This document shows positions 29,357-38,274 of a stretch of 64,000 nucleotides of DNA, one piece after another. The notes under the pieces are model-generated. The model did no database searches and was not told the DNA's origin. It worked only from the letters and a program-made list of their open reading frames with translations. Each line of letters opens with the position of its first letter. The first letter of the stretch is position 1. A program made the position numbers and the translations under genes. This stretch comes from Paraburkholderia fungorum (GTDB taxonomy: Bacteria > Pseudomonadota > Gammaproteobacteria > Burkholderiales > Burkholderiaceae): positions 29,712-93,711 of the forward strand of contig NZ_MCAS01000029.1 in NCBI RefSeq assembly GCF_003610895.1, in the 5' to 3' direction.

Positions 29357-30475
29357 TTGAGCGCCATCGACAATCCTTTGCACGATCAGGAAGTCGGCTC
29401 GGCCGACGCCACCCAGGACACCACGCGCATCGACGACGTTCGTATCGGTGCGGTACGTCCGTTGATTTCTCCTGCCCTGTTGCAGGACGAATTGCCTGTG
29501 CCGCCATCGGTGCAGACGCTCGTCGAGAAAACCCGCGCGGAAATCGCCGACATTCTGCATGGCCGTGACGACCGGCTTGTGATGATCGTCGGTCCGTGTT
29601 CGATTCACGATCACGATCAGGCGATCGAATACGCTCGCAAGCTCAAGGTCGCGGCGCAGACCTACAAGGACGATCTGCTGATCATCATGCGGGTCTACTT
29701 CGAAAAACCGCGCACAACGGTCGGCTGGAAAGGCTATATCAACGACCCACGCCTCGATGGCAGCTTCCGCATCAACGAAGGGCTGCGTCTCGCACGGCAA
29801 CTGCTGCTCGATATCAACGGTCTCGGCCTGCCCACGGCCACCGAATTTCTCGACCTGCTCAGTCCGCAATACATCGCGGATCTGATCGCGTGGGGCGCAA
29901 TCGGCGCACGGACAACGGAGAGTCAGAGTCACCGCCAGCTTGCATCCGGGCTGAGCTGCCCGATCGGCTTCAAGAACGGCACGGACGGCGGCGTGCAAAT
30001 CGCCGCGGACGCCATCGTCGCGGCGCGCGCGAGTCATGCGTTCATGGGTATGACCAAGATGGGAATGGCAGCGATCTTCGAGACGCGCGGCAACGACGAC
30101 GCACACGTTATCCTGCGCGGCGGCAAGAAAGGACCGAACTACGACAGCGCGTCCGTGGAAGCCACCTGCGCGGCGCTCAAATCAGCAGGTCTGCGCGAGC
30201 AGGTCATGATCGACTGTTCGCACGCGAACTCGGGCAAATCGCATTTGCGTCAACTGGAGGTGGTGCAGGATCTGGCGCAGCAACTCTCGCAGCGCGAGCG
30301 CCGCATTATCGGCGTCATGCTCGAAAGTCATCTGGAAGAAGGCCGTCAGGATCTGAAAGCCGGTGTGCCGCTGCGTTACGGCGTATCGATTACAGACGCC
30401 TGCGTGAGCTGGGCGCAAACCGAACCGGTACTCGATACCCTGGCCGAAGCAACCCGGAAACGGCGCGCGGGCTGA
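29357..30475 (+). CDS. 3-deoxy-7-phosphoheptulonate (DAHP) synthase, class I
   Basis: A 372-aa class I DAHP synthase, the first step of the shikimate pathway (phosphoenolpyruvate plus erythrose 4-phosphate). Signatures include VMIVGPCSIHD, RVYFEKPRTTVGWKGYINDPRLDGSF, GARTTESQSHRQLASGLSCPIGFKNGTDG and MIDCSHANSGKSH. The start is a TTG at 29357 with GGGAG six bases upstream. The N-terminal extension of about 40 residues is where AroF/G/H enzymes bind inhibitory aromatic amino acids, but the sequence does not decide between Phe, Tyr and Trp sensitivity. No other aro gene adjoins it. Confidence 0.9.
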   Translation: MSAIDNPLHDQEVGSADATQDTTRIDDVRIGAVRPLISPALLQDELPVPPSVQTLVEKTRAEIADILHGRDDRLVMIVGPCSIHDHDQAIEYARKLKVAAQTYKDDLLIIMRVYFEKPRTTVGWKGYINDPRLDGSFRINEGLRLARQLLLDINGLGLPTATEFLDLLSPQYIADLIAWGAIGARTTESQSHRQLASGLSCPIGFKNGTDGGVQIAADAIVAARASHAFMGMTKMGMAAIFETRGNDDAHVILRGGKKGPNYDSASVEATCAALKSAGLREQVMIDCSHANSGKSHLRQLEVVQDLAQQLSQRERRIIGVMLESHLEEGRQDLKAGVPLRYGVSITDACVSWAQTEPVLDTLAEATRKRRAG

Positions 30476-30738
30476 ACTCGCCAGCACGGCCTGCACGATC
30501 TCGCCGAACCAGCAACCGGAACCACCGGCCGGGAGGCGAGCGTGCATGACGCAAAACCAGAAGCAAACAACGACGGCATAAACGTCAGCGCGCAACCAGC
30601 GCGCGCCACACGCGCCGCACTAACCACCGATTAAACCCGCTCACGGGGTCAGGCAGCGCGTGATTCCTCACACCCGATGCATCGGGCGCCGCGCGCTACA
30701 GTAACGCGCGTGGATGCTCCGGCGCGAGGCGCGTTGCA

Positions 30739-31017
30739 TTACGACGCGTTGACGGCTTCCTTGAATGCCTTGCCAGCGGTGAACTTCACCGTCTTGGCTG
30801 CGGCGATCTGGATCTCCGCGCCGGTCGACGGATTGCGACCCACGCGTGCTGCGCGCGCGCCGGTCGAGAAAGAACCGAAACCGACCAGTTGCACCGTATC
30901 ACCACCCACCACGGCTTTGGTCACCGCTTCGACGATAGCGTCGATCGTTTGGCCGGTGGCCGCTTTGCTTTCGCCCGTCGCTGCGGCGACTGCATCAATC
31001 AGTTCCTGTTTGTTCAT
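30739..31017 (-). CDS. HU-family DNA-binding protein
   Basis: A 92-aa HU/IHF family histone-like protein: MNKQELIDAVAAATG, TVQLVGFGSFSTGARAARVGRNPSTGAEI and the C-terminal KTVKFTAGKAFKEAVN are typical of HU-alpha/beta. It bends DNA non-specifically and organises the nucleoid. I chose the ATG at 31017 because HU proteins begin MNKQEL; the open frame extends upstream, but that part is not HU-like. It is convergent with the DAHP synthase gene, 263 bp apart; that gap holds no other gene I can support. Confidence 0.9.
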   Translation of the reverse strand: MNKQELIDAVAAATGESKAATGQTIDAIVEAVTKAVVGGDTVQLVGFGSFSTGARAARVGRNPSTGAEIQIAAAKTVKFTAGKAFKEAVNAS

Positions 31018-31145
31018 AGCACTTCCCGTATGGTAATCATGGAACCGGCGCCACATCTGTTGCGCCGGGACCGACACACTAACGCATAGGCGCATATTCG
31101 CGCAAACGTTGGATGTAAGCCTTGTATCGCCCGCCCAGCGGCAAT

Positions 31146-31286
31146 TTGACGTTTTTTTGTGCCAAAGTGCTATAAGAATCGCGCGCTTACGTATTTCTCC
31201 CGCTTTACGGCTCTCCACGGCGTATCACAATCCGTTGCAATTTCAGTGCTTTAGGGTCGGCAAACTGACCGCCGTCAGGCTTTTTT
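31146..31286 (+). ncRNA. Candidate small RNA between HU and the GGDEF/EAL gene
   Basis: A promoter-like TTGACG (31146-31151) with an 18-19 bp spacer to CTATAAG (31070-series, 31170-31176) faces right. About 85-110 bases downstream a short stem CTGAC/GTCAG with loop CGCC (31265-31278) is followed by GC and six T residues. This would give a transcript of roughly 100 nt from about 31183. The stem is only five base pairs, so termination could be weak. No ORF with a ribosome site lies inside. This is sequence-pattern inference only. Confidence 0.3.
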
Positions 31287-31367
31287 ACTATGTTATGGTG
31301 GATCGTAAAGATTCGGCATTCCGCACCGCGCACGCCCAACAATAAAAAATCCGGGAAGAGTAAAACA

Positions 31368-31493
31368 ATGAAAATTCTCCATATTGCAACATGTGCAATG
31401 CCCGCCGCATGCTCTCGCGCCACCGCTACGCCCAGCGAAATCACCCGAACAACACCGGCCGGACAAGCGAATCCCCTCACACCCCGGCGCTGA
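31368..31493 (+). CDS. Small ORF, 41 aa, with a ribosome site
   Basis: ATG at 31368 is preceded by GGGAAGAG seven bases upstream. The frame encodes MKILHIATCAMPAACSRATA and continues with a Thr/Pro/Arg-rich tail to TPRR. The start looks like a short, poor secretion signal (hydrophobic residues and two Cys), but the tail resembles a chance open frame in GC-rich DNA. It lies upstream of the GGDEF/EAL gene and could be a leader peptide. No homologue is recognised. Confidence 0.3.
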   Translation: MKILHIATCAMPAACSRATATPSEITRTTPAGQANPLTPRR

Positions 31494-31674
31494 AATCGGC
31501 TGCTCTCCCGCAAGCTGACGCGGCATAAATGACTTAAGCCGAGGCCGATTTCCGGGCGTATTTACCGCCCAGTCAACGCGCACGCTTTATTTCCGCTGAA
31601 AATGCCCTCAAGGTCTGAGCGACGCTGCCGATAAACAAAGCTGCGTGTGCGGCGCAAACGTTACAAGGACGGGA

Positions 31675-33642
31675 ATGGTTCGGTTAGCCAGATTGAGGGA
31701 AGCGCTGTCGGTCGCGGAAGGCGACCCTGAGCTCGTGCGCTCGCAACTTCAGGCATTCGCCCGTCAGATACCGCTGCTCTATTTCATTCTGCTCGTGAAC
31801 ACGCTGGCAGTTGCCGTCACGCATCTGGGATCGGCGCCGGCATGGTTGTCCATCTACTTTCCCGGCGCGCTTTGCACGCTGTGCATCATCCGTTGCGCGC
31901 GCTGGTGGCGCGCCCGGCACCGGGTTCTGACGCACGACAAGGCCGTGCCCGAACTGCGCAAGCTGATCTGGCTCGCGGGTCTGTTCGGCGTCGCCTTCTG
32001 CAGTTGGTCACTCCTGCTGTTTCCCTACGGCTCACCCTATGAGCAGGCACAAGTCGCGTTCTACATGGCGACGACGGTGGTCGGTTGCGTGTTCTGCCTG
32101 ATGCATCTGCGGGCGGCCGCGCTGCTTCTGCTTTCAATCGTCATCCTAAGCTTTACGGCACTTCTCATTTCCACGCGCTCTCCTGTTTTCATCGCGATGG
32201 TGGTCGACATGATGCTGGTTGGCGTCGCACTCGCCTTCATCATCGAACTGTACTACCGGAGTTTCGCCGGTGTCGTGCATGCGCAGCGCGAGTTGCAGGT
32301 GAGCCAGCGGAACACGCAGCGACTCAGCGACGACAACTTCCGGCTCGCGAGCATCGACAGCCTGACCGATTTGCCGAACCGGCGCAGCTTCTTCGCGTCG
32401 CTGCGCGCGCTTTCGGAACAGGCGCTCGGAATCGGCACCGGCTTCAATGTCGGGTTGATCGATCTCGACGGTTTCAAACAGGTCAACGATATCTACGGAC
32501 ACGCAAGCGGCGACCTCGTGCTGCAGGAAGTGGGCGTGCGACTGCTGGCTCTGGCCGAGCCCGGCATCTTCTTCGCGCGCCTCGGCGGTGACGAGTTTGG
32601 CGTACTGGCCCAGCACAAACTGGCGAACGAAACGCTCGTCGATCTGGGCGAGCGCATCTGCGAAGCGCTCAGCCAGCCGTACCGGGTGGCCGGCAACGTT
32701 GCCGAACTGACCGGCACAATCGGCTGGGCAGCGTTTCCTGAAGCGGGCACGACAGTCCAGCAGGTCTTCGAACGCGCCGACGCGGCCTTGTACGTCGGCA
32801 AGGAAGGCCGCCGCGGCACGCCGGTGATCTTCTCGACGGAACACGAGACGCGGATCCGGCGCTCGAGTCTCGTCGCTCAGGAACTCCGCCATGCAAATCT
32901 GGAATCCGAACTGTTCCTCGAATTTCAGCCCATTTACGACGCGCACACGCAACGCACCATCGGCATGGAAGCCCTCGGGCGATGGCACAACGAGCGGCTA
33001 GGTGCGGTCAAGCCCGAGGAATTCATTCGGATTGCCGAGCGTACCGATCTGATTCTGCGCGTCACTGAAGTGCTGCTTCGCAAGGCACTCGATGAAGTGT
33101 CGCGCTGGCCGTCCGATCTCTATCTGTCGTTCAATCTCTCGGCGATCGATATTTCGACCTCACCGCGCGCCCGCCGTCTGATCGATATCGTGCTGGACAG
33201 CGGCGTGCCCGCGCATCACGTCAACTTCGAGATCACGGAAACCGCGGTCACGCGCGATTTCGAGCAGGCCCACAGCTCGCTCACGATGATCAAGCAAGCG
33301 GGCTGCCGCGTCTCGCTCGACGATTTCGGCACCGGTTACTCGAGCCTCAGCTACGTGCACCGGCTGCCCTTCGATACGATCAAGATCGACCGCAGCTTCA
33401 TGACCGATGTGGATTCCAATAGCGCGTCCAGGAAAATCGTCAAGTCGGTGCTCGATCTGTGCAGAAACCTCGGGCTCGAATGCATCGTGGAAGGACTCGA
33501 AACGGCATCCCAGGCGGACGTGGTCAAGGCGCTGGGTGCTCGCGCAATGCAGGGCTATCTGTTCGGCAGACCGATGCGGGCGAGCGCTGTCCCGACCTAT
33601 CTGGAGGCGGCGCCCGCGCACGATCGCGTCTTTGTGACGTAG
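31675..33642 (+). CDS. Membrane GGDEF-EAL protein (cyclic-di-GMP synthase/phosphodiesterase)
   Basis: A 655-aa protein with about six hydrophobic segments in residues 25-195, then a GGDEF domain (motif LGGDEF at about 303-308) and an EAL domain (MEALGRW, Glu at about 432; DDFGTGYSS at about 549; EGLET near 605). Both catalytic signatures are complete. No RxxD inhibitory site precedes GGDEF (the place reads AEPG), so product inhibition of the cyclase is not expected. I chose ATG 31675 because AAGGA lies five bases upstream; a GTG at 31645 lacks a site. It probably senses a membrane signal through the N-terminal segments. Confidence 0.88.
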   Translation: MVRLARLREALSVAEGDPELVRSQLQAFARQIPLLYFILLVNTLAVAVTHLGSAPAWLSIYFPGALCTLCIIRCARWWRARHRVLTHDKAVPELRKLIWLAGLFGVAFCSWSLLLFPYGSPYEQAQVAFYMATTVVGCVFCLMHLRAAALLLLSIVILSFTALLISTRSPVFIAMVVDMMLVGVALAFIIELYYRSFAGVVHAQRELQVSQRNTQRLSDDNFRLASIDSLTDLPNRRSFFASLRALSEQALGIGTGFNVGLIDLDGFKQVNDIYGHASGDLVLQEVGVRLLALAEPGIFFARLGGDEFGVLAQHKLANETLVDLGERICEALSQPYRVAGNVAELTGTIGWAAFPEAGTTVQQVFERADAALYVGKEGRRGTPVIFSTEHETRIRRSSLVAQELRHANLESELFLEFQPIYDAHTQRTIGMEALGRWHNERLGAVKPEEFIRIAERTDLILRVTEVLLRKALDEVSRWPSDLYLSFNLSAIDISTSPRARRLIDIVLDSGVPAHHVNFEITETAVTRDFEQAHSSLTMIKQAGCRVSLDDFGTGYSSLSYVHRLPFDTIKIDRSFMTDVDSNSASRKIVKSVLDLCRNLGLECIVEGLETASQADVVKALGARAMQGYLFGRPMRASAVPTYLEAAPAHDRVFVT

Positions 33643-33696
33643 CTGATGAGCACCCACTGCTGCTTCACGCCAATCAGCACGGCGCGCGTAAGACGC

Positions 33697-33810
33697 TCAC
33701 GCACGACACCGCAACCCTAGCGCGGCTAGCGTTTCGTATTCCAGCTTCGGATACCAATCACTGCCGCGGCCACCCGGCGTCATGTCGATCACCGTTCCGA
33801 ACGGCATCAC
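33697..33810 (-). CDS. Small ORF, 37-aa hypothetical protein divergent from a LysR gene
   Basis: GTG at 33810 has AAAGGA six bases upstream, an ideal ribosome site. The product begins MMPFGTVIDMTPGGRGSDWYP and ends ETLAALGLRCRA, with a compact, non-random composition (Gly, Asp, Trp, Tyr) and normal high-GC codon choice. An ATG follows as codon 2. It is divergent from the LysR gene starting at 33893, leaving an 82-bp shared promoter region. I do not recognise the family, and its size is below usual gene-caller cut-offs. It could also be a remnant of a longer gene, as the frame is closed by a stop 57 bases before the GTG. Confidence 0.5.
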   Translation of the reverse strand: MMPFGTVIDMTPGGRGSDWYPKLEYETLAALGLRCRA

Positions 33811-33892
33811 AAGGTATCCTTTCGCGAAATAGTCCACGCGCGCCGGCGCGCTGTTGGACCGTCACCCGTCACCGCGCCCCTGGGAATGCACC

Positions 33893-34864
33893 ATGCCGCT
33901 TCGTCTGCCACCCCTGCCCGCGCTTCGTTTCTTCGAGGCCGCAGGCAGGCATCAGAGTTTCAAGCTCGCCGCCGCGGAACTGAACGTCACGCCTAGCGCG
34001 ATCAGCCACGGCATCGTCGGCCTCGAGCAGTCGCTCGGCGTTGAACTGTTCGTGCGCGAGCCGCGTGGCATTTCGCTCACGGCGGCGGGCGCCGATTATC
34101 TGTCGTACGTATCCGAAGCATTTTCGCTGATCGCGATCGGTACCCAGCGCTTGCCGAACCACCGCGCGAATCGCACGATCGCGCTGAGCTGTGCACCCAC
34201 GCTGGCCTCGCGCTGGTTGCTGCCACGGCTCGGCGCGTTTCGCTCGCGCTGGCCGGCGGCGAACATCACCGTCGATACGTCCCACCGTCAGGTCGGCTTT
34301 CCTGTCGACGGTTTCGATTTCGCCATCCGCTTGAGCCGCGCCCCGGTCGCGGGCACCGCCTGGACGCGCTTGTTCGGCGAACGCCTCGTGCCAGTGTGCA
34401 GTCCCGCTTACCTGGACCAGGCTCCGCGCGACGGACACGGCAACGTCGATCTGCGCCACGCGACGCTCATTCATGTGAACTCGGCAAGCGAGGACTGGCA
34501 GGCGTGGTTCGACGGGGCCGCCACAAACGGGGACATCGCCGACGGGGCAGCCGTCGACCTGAGCGACGGCTTGCGTGTCGACACGATCCAGCTCGCGTTC
34601 GAAGCCGCGAGCATGGGCCTCGGCGTCGCGCTCGGCAGACGGCCGCTGGTGGACTGCGATCTGGCGCGCGGCACACTCGTCGAAGCCGCTCCACAAACGA
34701 TCGCCTCTTCCACCGCTTATTGGCTCGTGAGCGCACAAAACGCGGATAGCGCGGAGCATCGCCCGGAACTGCTCGATTTCAAACGGTGGCTGCTCGGCGA
34801 AGCTGAGCAATTCGCCAATCCGCCTGGCGGCGAAACAACGGAATCGCCCCGCATAGATCGCTGA
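33893..34864 (+). CDS. LysR-family transcriptional regulator (GcvA-like)
   Basis: A 323-aa LysR regulator starting MPLRLPPLPALRFFEAAGRH. The N-terminal helix-turn-helix is SFKLAAAELNVTPSAISHGIVGLEQSLGVELFVREPRGISLTAAG (about residues 22-67), and the C-terminal part is a two-lobe co-inducer domain. The opening LPALRFFEAA is typical of the GcvA/AmpR branch. An in-frame ATG 13 codons upstream lacks a ribosome site. Likely targets are the divergent 37-aa ORF or the MFS transporter 133 bp downstream on the same strand. Confidence 0.82.
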   Translation: MPLRLPPLPALRFFEAAGRHQSFKLAAAELNVTPSAISHGIVGLEQSLGVELFVREPRGISLTAAGADYLSYVSEAFSLIAIGTQRLPNHRANRTIALSCAPTLASRWLLPRLGAFRSRWPAANITVDTSHRQVGFPVDGFDFAIRLSRAPVAGTAWTRLFGERLVPVCSPAYLDQAPRDGHGNVDLRHATLIHVNSASEDWQAWFDGAATNGDIADGAAVDLSDGLRVDTIQLAFEAASMGLGVALGRRPLVDCDLARGTLVEAAPQTIASSTAYWLVSAQNADSAEHRPELLDFKRWLLGEAEQFANPPGGETTESPRIDR

Positions 34865-34997
34865 AACGCTAAACCGCTGAACCACCGGATCGCACCTTCA
34901 CCCCGAACAGGTGAGCCACGCTCACCTGTCGTCAAAATCATTTCCTTTGCCGCGTCTGACGCTCGCTGCGACCATTGTGTCGAAGGAGATCAGAACC

Positions 34998-36248
34998 ATG
35001 TCCACCACCCATAGCAAACGCTTCGTCTTCCCGTTGAGCCAAGCGACGCTCGTGATCATCGCCGGCGCGCTGATTCTGAGCGCCGCGATGGGCATCCGGC
35101 AGACCTTTGGCCTGTTCATCGGGCCGTTTTCGTTCGACCGCGGCCTGCCCGTCACGTTAATCGCTTTCGCTATCGCGCTGCACAACCTGGTGTGGGGTTT
35201 CGCTCAACCGTTCGCGGGCGCCGCGGCGGACCGCTACGGCTCGGCGCCAGTGGTCGCGTTCGGTGCGACGACGTTCGCGGCCGGCCTTGGCATCGCGGCG
35301 GTCGCGCCGTCCGGCCCAATGTTGATCGTCGGTATGGGCCTGCTGGTCGGGATCGGCGTCAGTTGCACGACGTTCGGCGTGGTATTGCCCGCAGTCGGCC
35401 GCATCGCTTCCCCCGAGAAACGCAGCATGGCGATGGGTATTGTCAGTGCCGGCGGCTCGGCGGGACAGGTGTTGATGATCCCGCTCGTGCAGAGCATCCG
35501 GCTCAGTTCGGGCATCGCCACTTCGCTGTTTGTGCTCGCTTTCCTGATGCTGCTGATCGCACCGCTCGGCATAGTGCTCGACCGGCGTCAAAGCGTCGGC
35601 ACGCGCGTTCAGGAACCGCCCGCCGCATCGCTTCGCAAGGTATTCGCCCAGGCGGTCCGGCATCGCGGCTACCGGCTCCTGACGCTTGGCTTCTTCACCT
35701 GTGGATTTCAGCTCGCGTTCATTGCCACCCATCTGCCTGAATATCTGACGCTCTGTCACATGCCGATCGGCCTGGGCGCCACGGCCCTGGCGCTAATCGG
35801 CCTGTTCAACATGGCGGGCAGCTGGGGATGCGGCTGGCTCGGCGGCCGGTTCCGGCAGCACTATGTGCTCGGCTGGCTTTACCTGATTCGAAGCGTGACG
35901 ATCGGCGCGTTCTTTCTGCTGCCGAAAACGTCCACGTCGGTTGTCGTCTTCGCGGCGGTGATGGGGCTGACCTGGCTCGGAACCGTGCCGCTTACGAGCG
36001 GGCTCGTGGCGAAGGTATTCGGCACGCGGCACCTCGGCAGCCTCTTTGGCGTCTGCTTTCTGAGCCACCAGATCGGCTCGTTTCTCGGCGCGTGGCTAGG
36101 TGGTCTGGTGTTCGATCTGACCGGTTCGTATTCGCTGCTGTGGGAAGCCACGGTCGCCGCCGGGCTGATCGCCGCGATGCTGCACTTCCCGATCGACGAC
36201 AAGGCTGTCAGTACACCCGCCATCCGCTCCGAGCCGGCAGGCGCCTAG
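34998..36248 (+). CDS. MFS transporter (oxalate/formate antiporter or monocarboxylate-like)
   Basis: A 416-aa inner-membrane protein with about twelve segments. The first segment reads LSAAMGIRQTFGLFIGPFSFDRGLP, a pattern of the OFA/MCT branch of the MFS, and the loop PFAGAAADRYGSAPVVAFG is the MFS A motif. Start: ATG 34998 with AAGGAG upstream. It follows a LysR gene on the same strand and is probably controlled by it. The substrate is a small organic anion by analogy only. Confidence 0.8.
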   Translation: MSTTHSKRFVFPLSQATLVIIAGALILSAAMGIRQTFGLFIGPFSFDRGLPVTLIAFAIALHNLVWGFAQPFAGAAADRYGSAPVVAFGATTFAAGLGIAAVAPSGPMLIVGMGLLVGIGVSCTTFGVVLPAVGRIASPEKRSMAMGIVSAGGSAGQVLMIPLVQSIRLSSGIATSLFVLAFLMLLIAPLGIVLDRRQSVGTRVQEPPAASLRKVFAQAVRHRGYRLLTLGFFTCGFQLAFIATHLPEYLTLCHMPIGLGATALALIGLFNMAGSWGCGWLGGRFRQHYVLGWLYLIRSVTIGAFFLLPKTSTSVVVFAAVMGLTWLGTVPLTSGLVAKVFGTRHLGSLFGVCFLSHQIGSFLGAWLGGLVFDLTGSYSLLWEATVAAGLIAAMLHFPIDDKAVSTPAIRSEPAGA

Positions 36249-36325
36249 CGTGCGAGGGAATCTGCGCGCAAGCGTGCGTGAACACACGCCTGCACGCCCC
36301 GAATCCAGGGGCAAACGTTCTGAGG

Positions 36326-36931
36326 CTATTTGCGCGGCGCGTCCGCCGGCGCTTTCGGCACACGCCCCATCAGAAAGAACTCGTCGTTCGGGCGCATGGA
36401 AATGACGTTGGCCATCCGGTTCGACAAACCGAAAAATGCCGTGATGGCCGCGATATCCCACACATCTTCATCCGAAAAGCCATGCTCGCGCAGAGTCTGA
36501 AAATCGGAATCGTCCACCGTTCCGGACTCACGGCAAACTTTCAGCGCGAAATCGAGCATCGCCTTCTGGCGCGCCGTGATATCCGCCTTGCGGTGATTGA
36601 CCGCCACCTGATCGGCGAGCAGCGGCGCCTTCTCGTAGATGCGCAGAATCGCGCCGTGCGCGACCACGCAGTACAGGCACTGATTCACCGCGCTCGTGGC
36701 GACGACGATCATCTCGCGCTCACCTTTGCTTAAGCCGCCCTCTTTCAGCATCAATGCATCGTGGTACGAAAAAAACGCGCGGAATTCATCTGGACGATGC
36801 GCCAGTGTCAGAAACACGTTCGGCACAAAACCGGCTTTCTCCTGCACGTCGAGGATGCGCGCCCGGATGTCGTCCGGCCATTCGCCCGGTTCGGGCACGG
36901 GGTAGCGGCTGATCGGTTGAAGCTTTGCCAT
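36326..36931 (-). CDS. AhpD-like (carboxymuconolactone decarboxylase family) peroxidase-related protein
   Basis: A 201-aa helical protein with the AhpD redox motif Cys85-x-x-Cys88 ... His92 in NQCLYCVVAHG, preceded by the acidic KGEREMIVVATSAVN segment that forms the proton relay. These proteins act as alkylhydroperoxidase partners or small peroxidases. The length fits the 'uncharacterised peroxidase-related enzyme' subgroup. It is divergent from a LysR gene (37096), which is a common regulator-target arrangement. Confidence 0.82.
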   Translation of the reverse strand: MAKLQPISRYPVPEPGEWPDDIRARILDVQEKAGFVPNVFLTLAHRPDEFRAFFSYHDALMLKEGGLSKGEREMIVVATSAVNQCLYCVVAHGAILRIYEKAPLLADQVAVNHRKADITARQKAMLDFALKVCRESGTVDDSDFQTLREHGFSDEDVWDIAAITAFFGLSNRMANVISMRPNDEFFLMGRVPKAPADAPRK

Positions 36932-37095
36932 GCGATGTCTCCGTTGTATCTATCCGTACACAGGGATTGTAGCAACCGGGCCTCGCGGCGCCGCATACAC
37001 GGCACGCGTTGCGGCGCATTCCCGTAAGCTGCCTTCCAGAAGCCCGCGTATTGCTGTATTTTTGCTGGATCAGTTCTCGACGACCGAGAGGGTCC

Positions 37096-38031
37096 ATGGA
37101 TCGCCTGGAGGCAATGTCAATTCTGGTCGCCGCGGTGGAGACCGGCAGTTTTTCGGCTGCAAGCCGCAAGCTCGGCACACCGCTGCCCACCGTCAGCCGC
37201 AAGGTCGCGGAGCTCGAAGCGCATCTGAACGTGCGCTTGCTGGTGCGCTCCACCCGCAAGCTGACCTTGACCGATGCGGGCGAGGCCTACCTCGCCGCCT
37301 GCAAACAGATCCTCGAACAGGTGAGCGAAGCGGAAAGCGCGGCCGCGGGCGAGTACAGCGCGCCACGCGGCGAACTCGTGGTCACGGCGCCGATGGTGTT
37401 CGGACGCCTGCATCTGCTGCCCATCATCAACGACTTCCTCGCGACGTTCCCGCAGATCGCCGTGCGTCTGGTGCTGGCGGACCGCACGCTGCATCTGCTC
37501 GACGAACATATCGACGTCGCCCTGCGTATCGGCAAACTGCCCGACAGCAATATGGTGGCGACCCAGGTCGGCACGGTGTGCCGGGTCGCCTGCGCCAGTC
37601 CGCGCTACCTCGCGCAAGCCGGCACACCGCAGACGCCCGCCGATCTCGCCCGCTTCGCCTGCGTGAATGTCGACTCCTTGCCGTCCGGGCCGATCTGGAC
37701 CTTCGCGCCGCACGACGCGAAACAGCAGGCAGTGCCGCTGCGTCCGCGGCTCTCCGTCAATACCGCGGAAGCCGCCATCGACGCGGCTATCGCTGGCGTG
37801 GGCTTCACGCACGTGCTCTCATACCAGGCCGCGCGAGCCGTCGAAGAAGGCAAACTGCAACTGGTGCTGCGGGAATTTGAACCCGAACCGATACCGGTCA
37901 GCCTGATGCATGCGCAACGAGGGCCATTGCCGCTGAAAACGCGCAGTTTTATCGATTTCGCGGTGCCGCGCTTGCGCACCGCGCTCAGCAATGACTGGGA
38001 CCGGCTCCACGGGACTGTACGGCCCACGTAA
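37096..38031 (+). CDS. LysR-family transcriptional regulator (CrgA/DmlR-like)
   Basis: A 311-aa LysR regulator starting MDRLEAMSILVAAVETGSF. The helix-turn-helix is SFSAASRKLGTPLPTVSRKVAELEAHLNVRLLVRSTRKLTLTDAGEAY (about residues 18-64). The effector domain ends with SNDWDRLHG. The ATG has a GAGAGGG site four bases upstream; an earlier in-frame ATG lacks one. The divergent AhpD-like gene 164 bp away is the likely target, suggesting an oxidative or aromatic stress signal. Confidence 0.83.
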   Translation: MDRLEAMSILVAAVETGSFSAASRKLGTPLPTVSRKVAELEAHLNVRLLVRSTRKLTLTDAGEAYLAACKQILEQVSEAESAAAGEYSAPRGELVVTAPMVFGRLHLLPIINDFLATFPQIAVRLVLADRTLHLLDEHIDVALRIGKLPDSNMVATQVGTVCRVACASPRYLAQAGTPQTPADLARFACVNVDSLPSGPIWTFAPHDAKQQAVPLRPRLSVNTAEAAIDAAIAGVGFTHVLSYQAARAVEEGKLQLVLREFEPEPIPVSLMHAQRGPLPLKTRSFIDFAVPRLRTALSNDWDRLHGTVRPT

Positions 38032-38274
38032 GCGCCCCGCCGCCTTGAGTTTCCGCACGCATTCCGCCCGCCTCGCAGCGTCCTTTCACAAACCTGTGCT
38101 TAAATCCGCCATGCATGCCGCTGCGTTCGCATTGGCTGACTGAACGGGTAGCGCCGTCTGCCGCTATGCGGCAAGAACCGGCCTCGTGTGACGTGTTCGT
38201 GACGCACGCCGACGGGGCACCGGTTGGGCGCCGGCTGTTTCTAATCCTTCCATGGCATCAAGAGGAGCAGGGTT

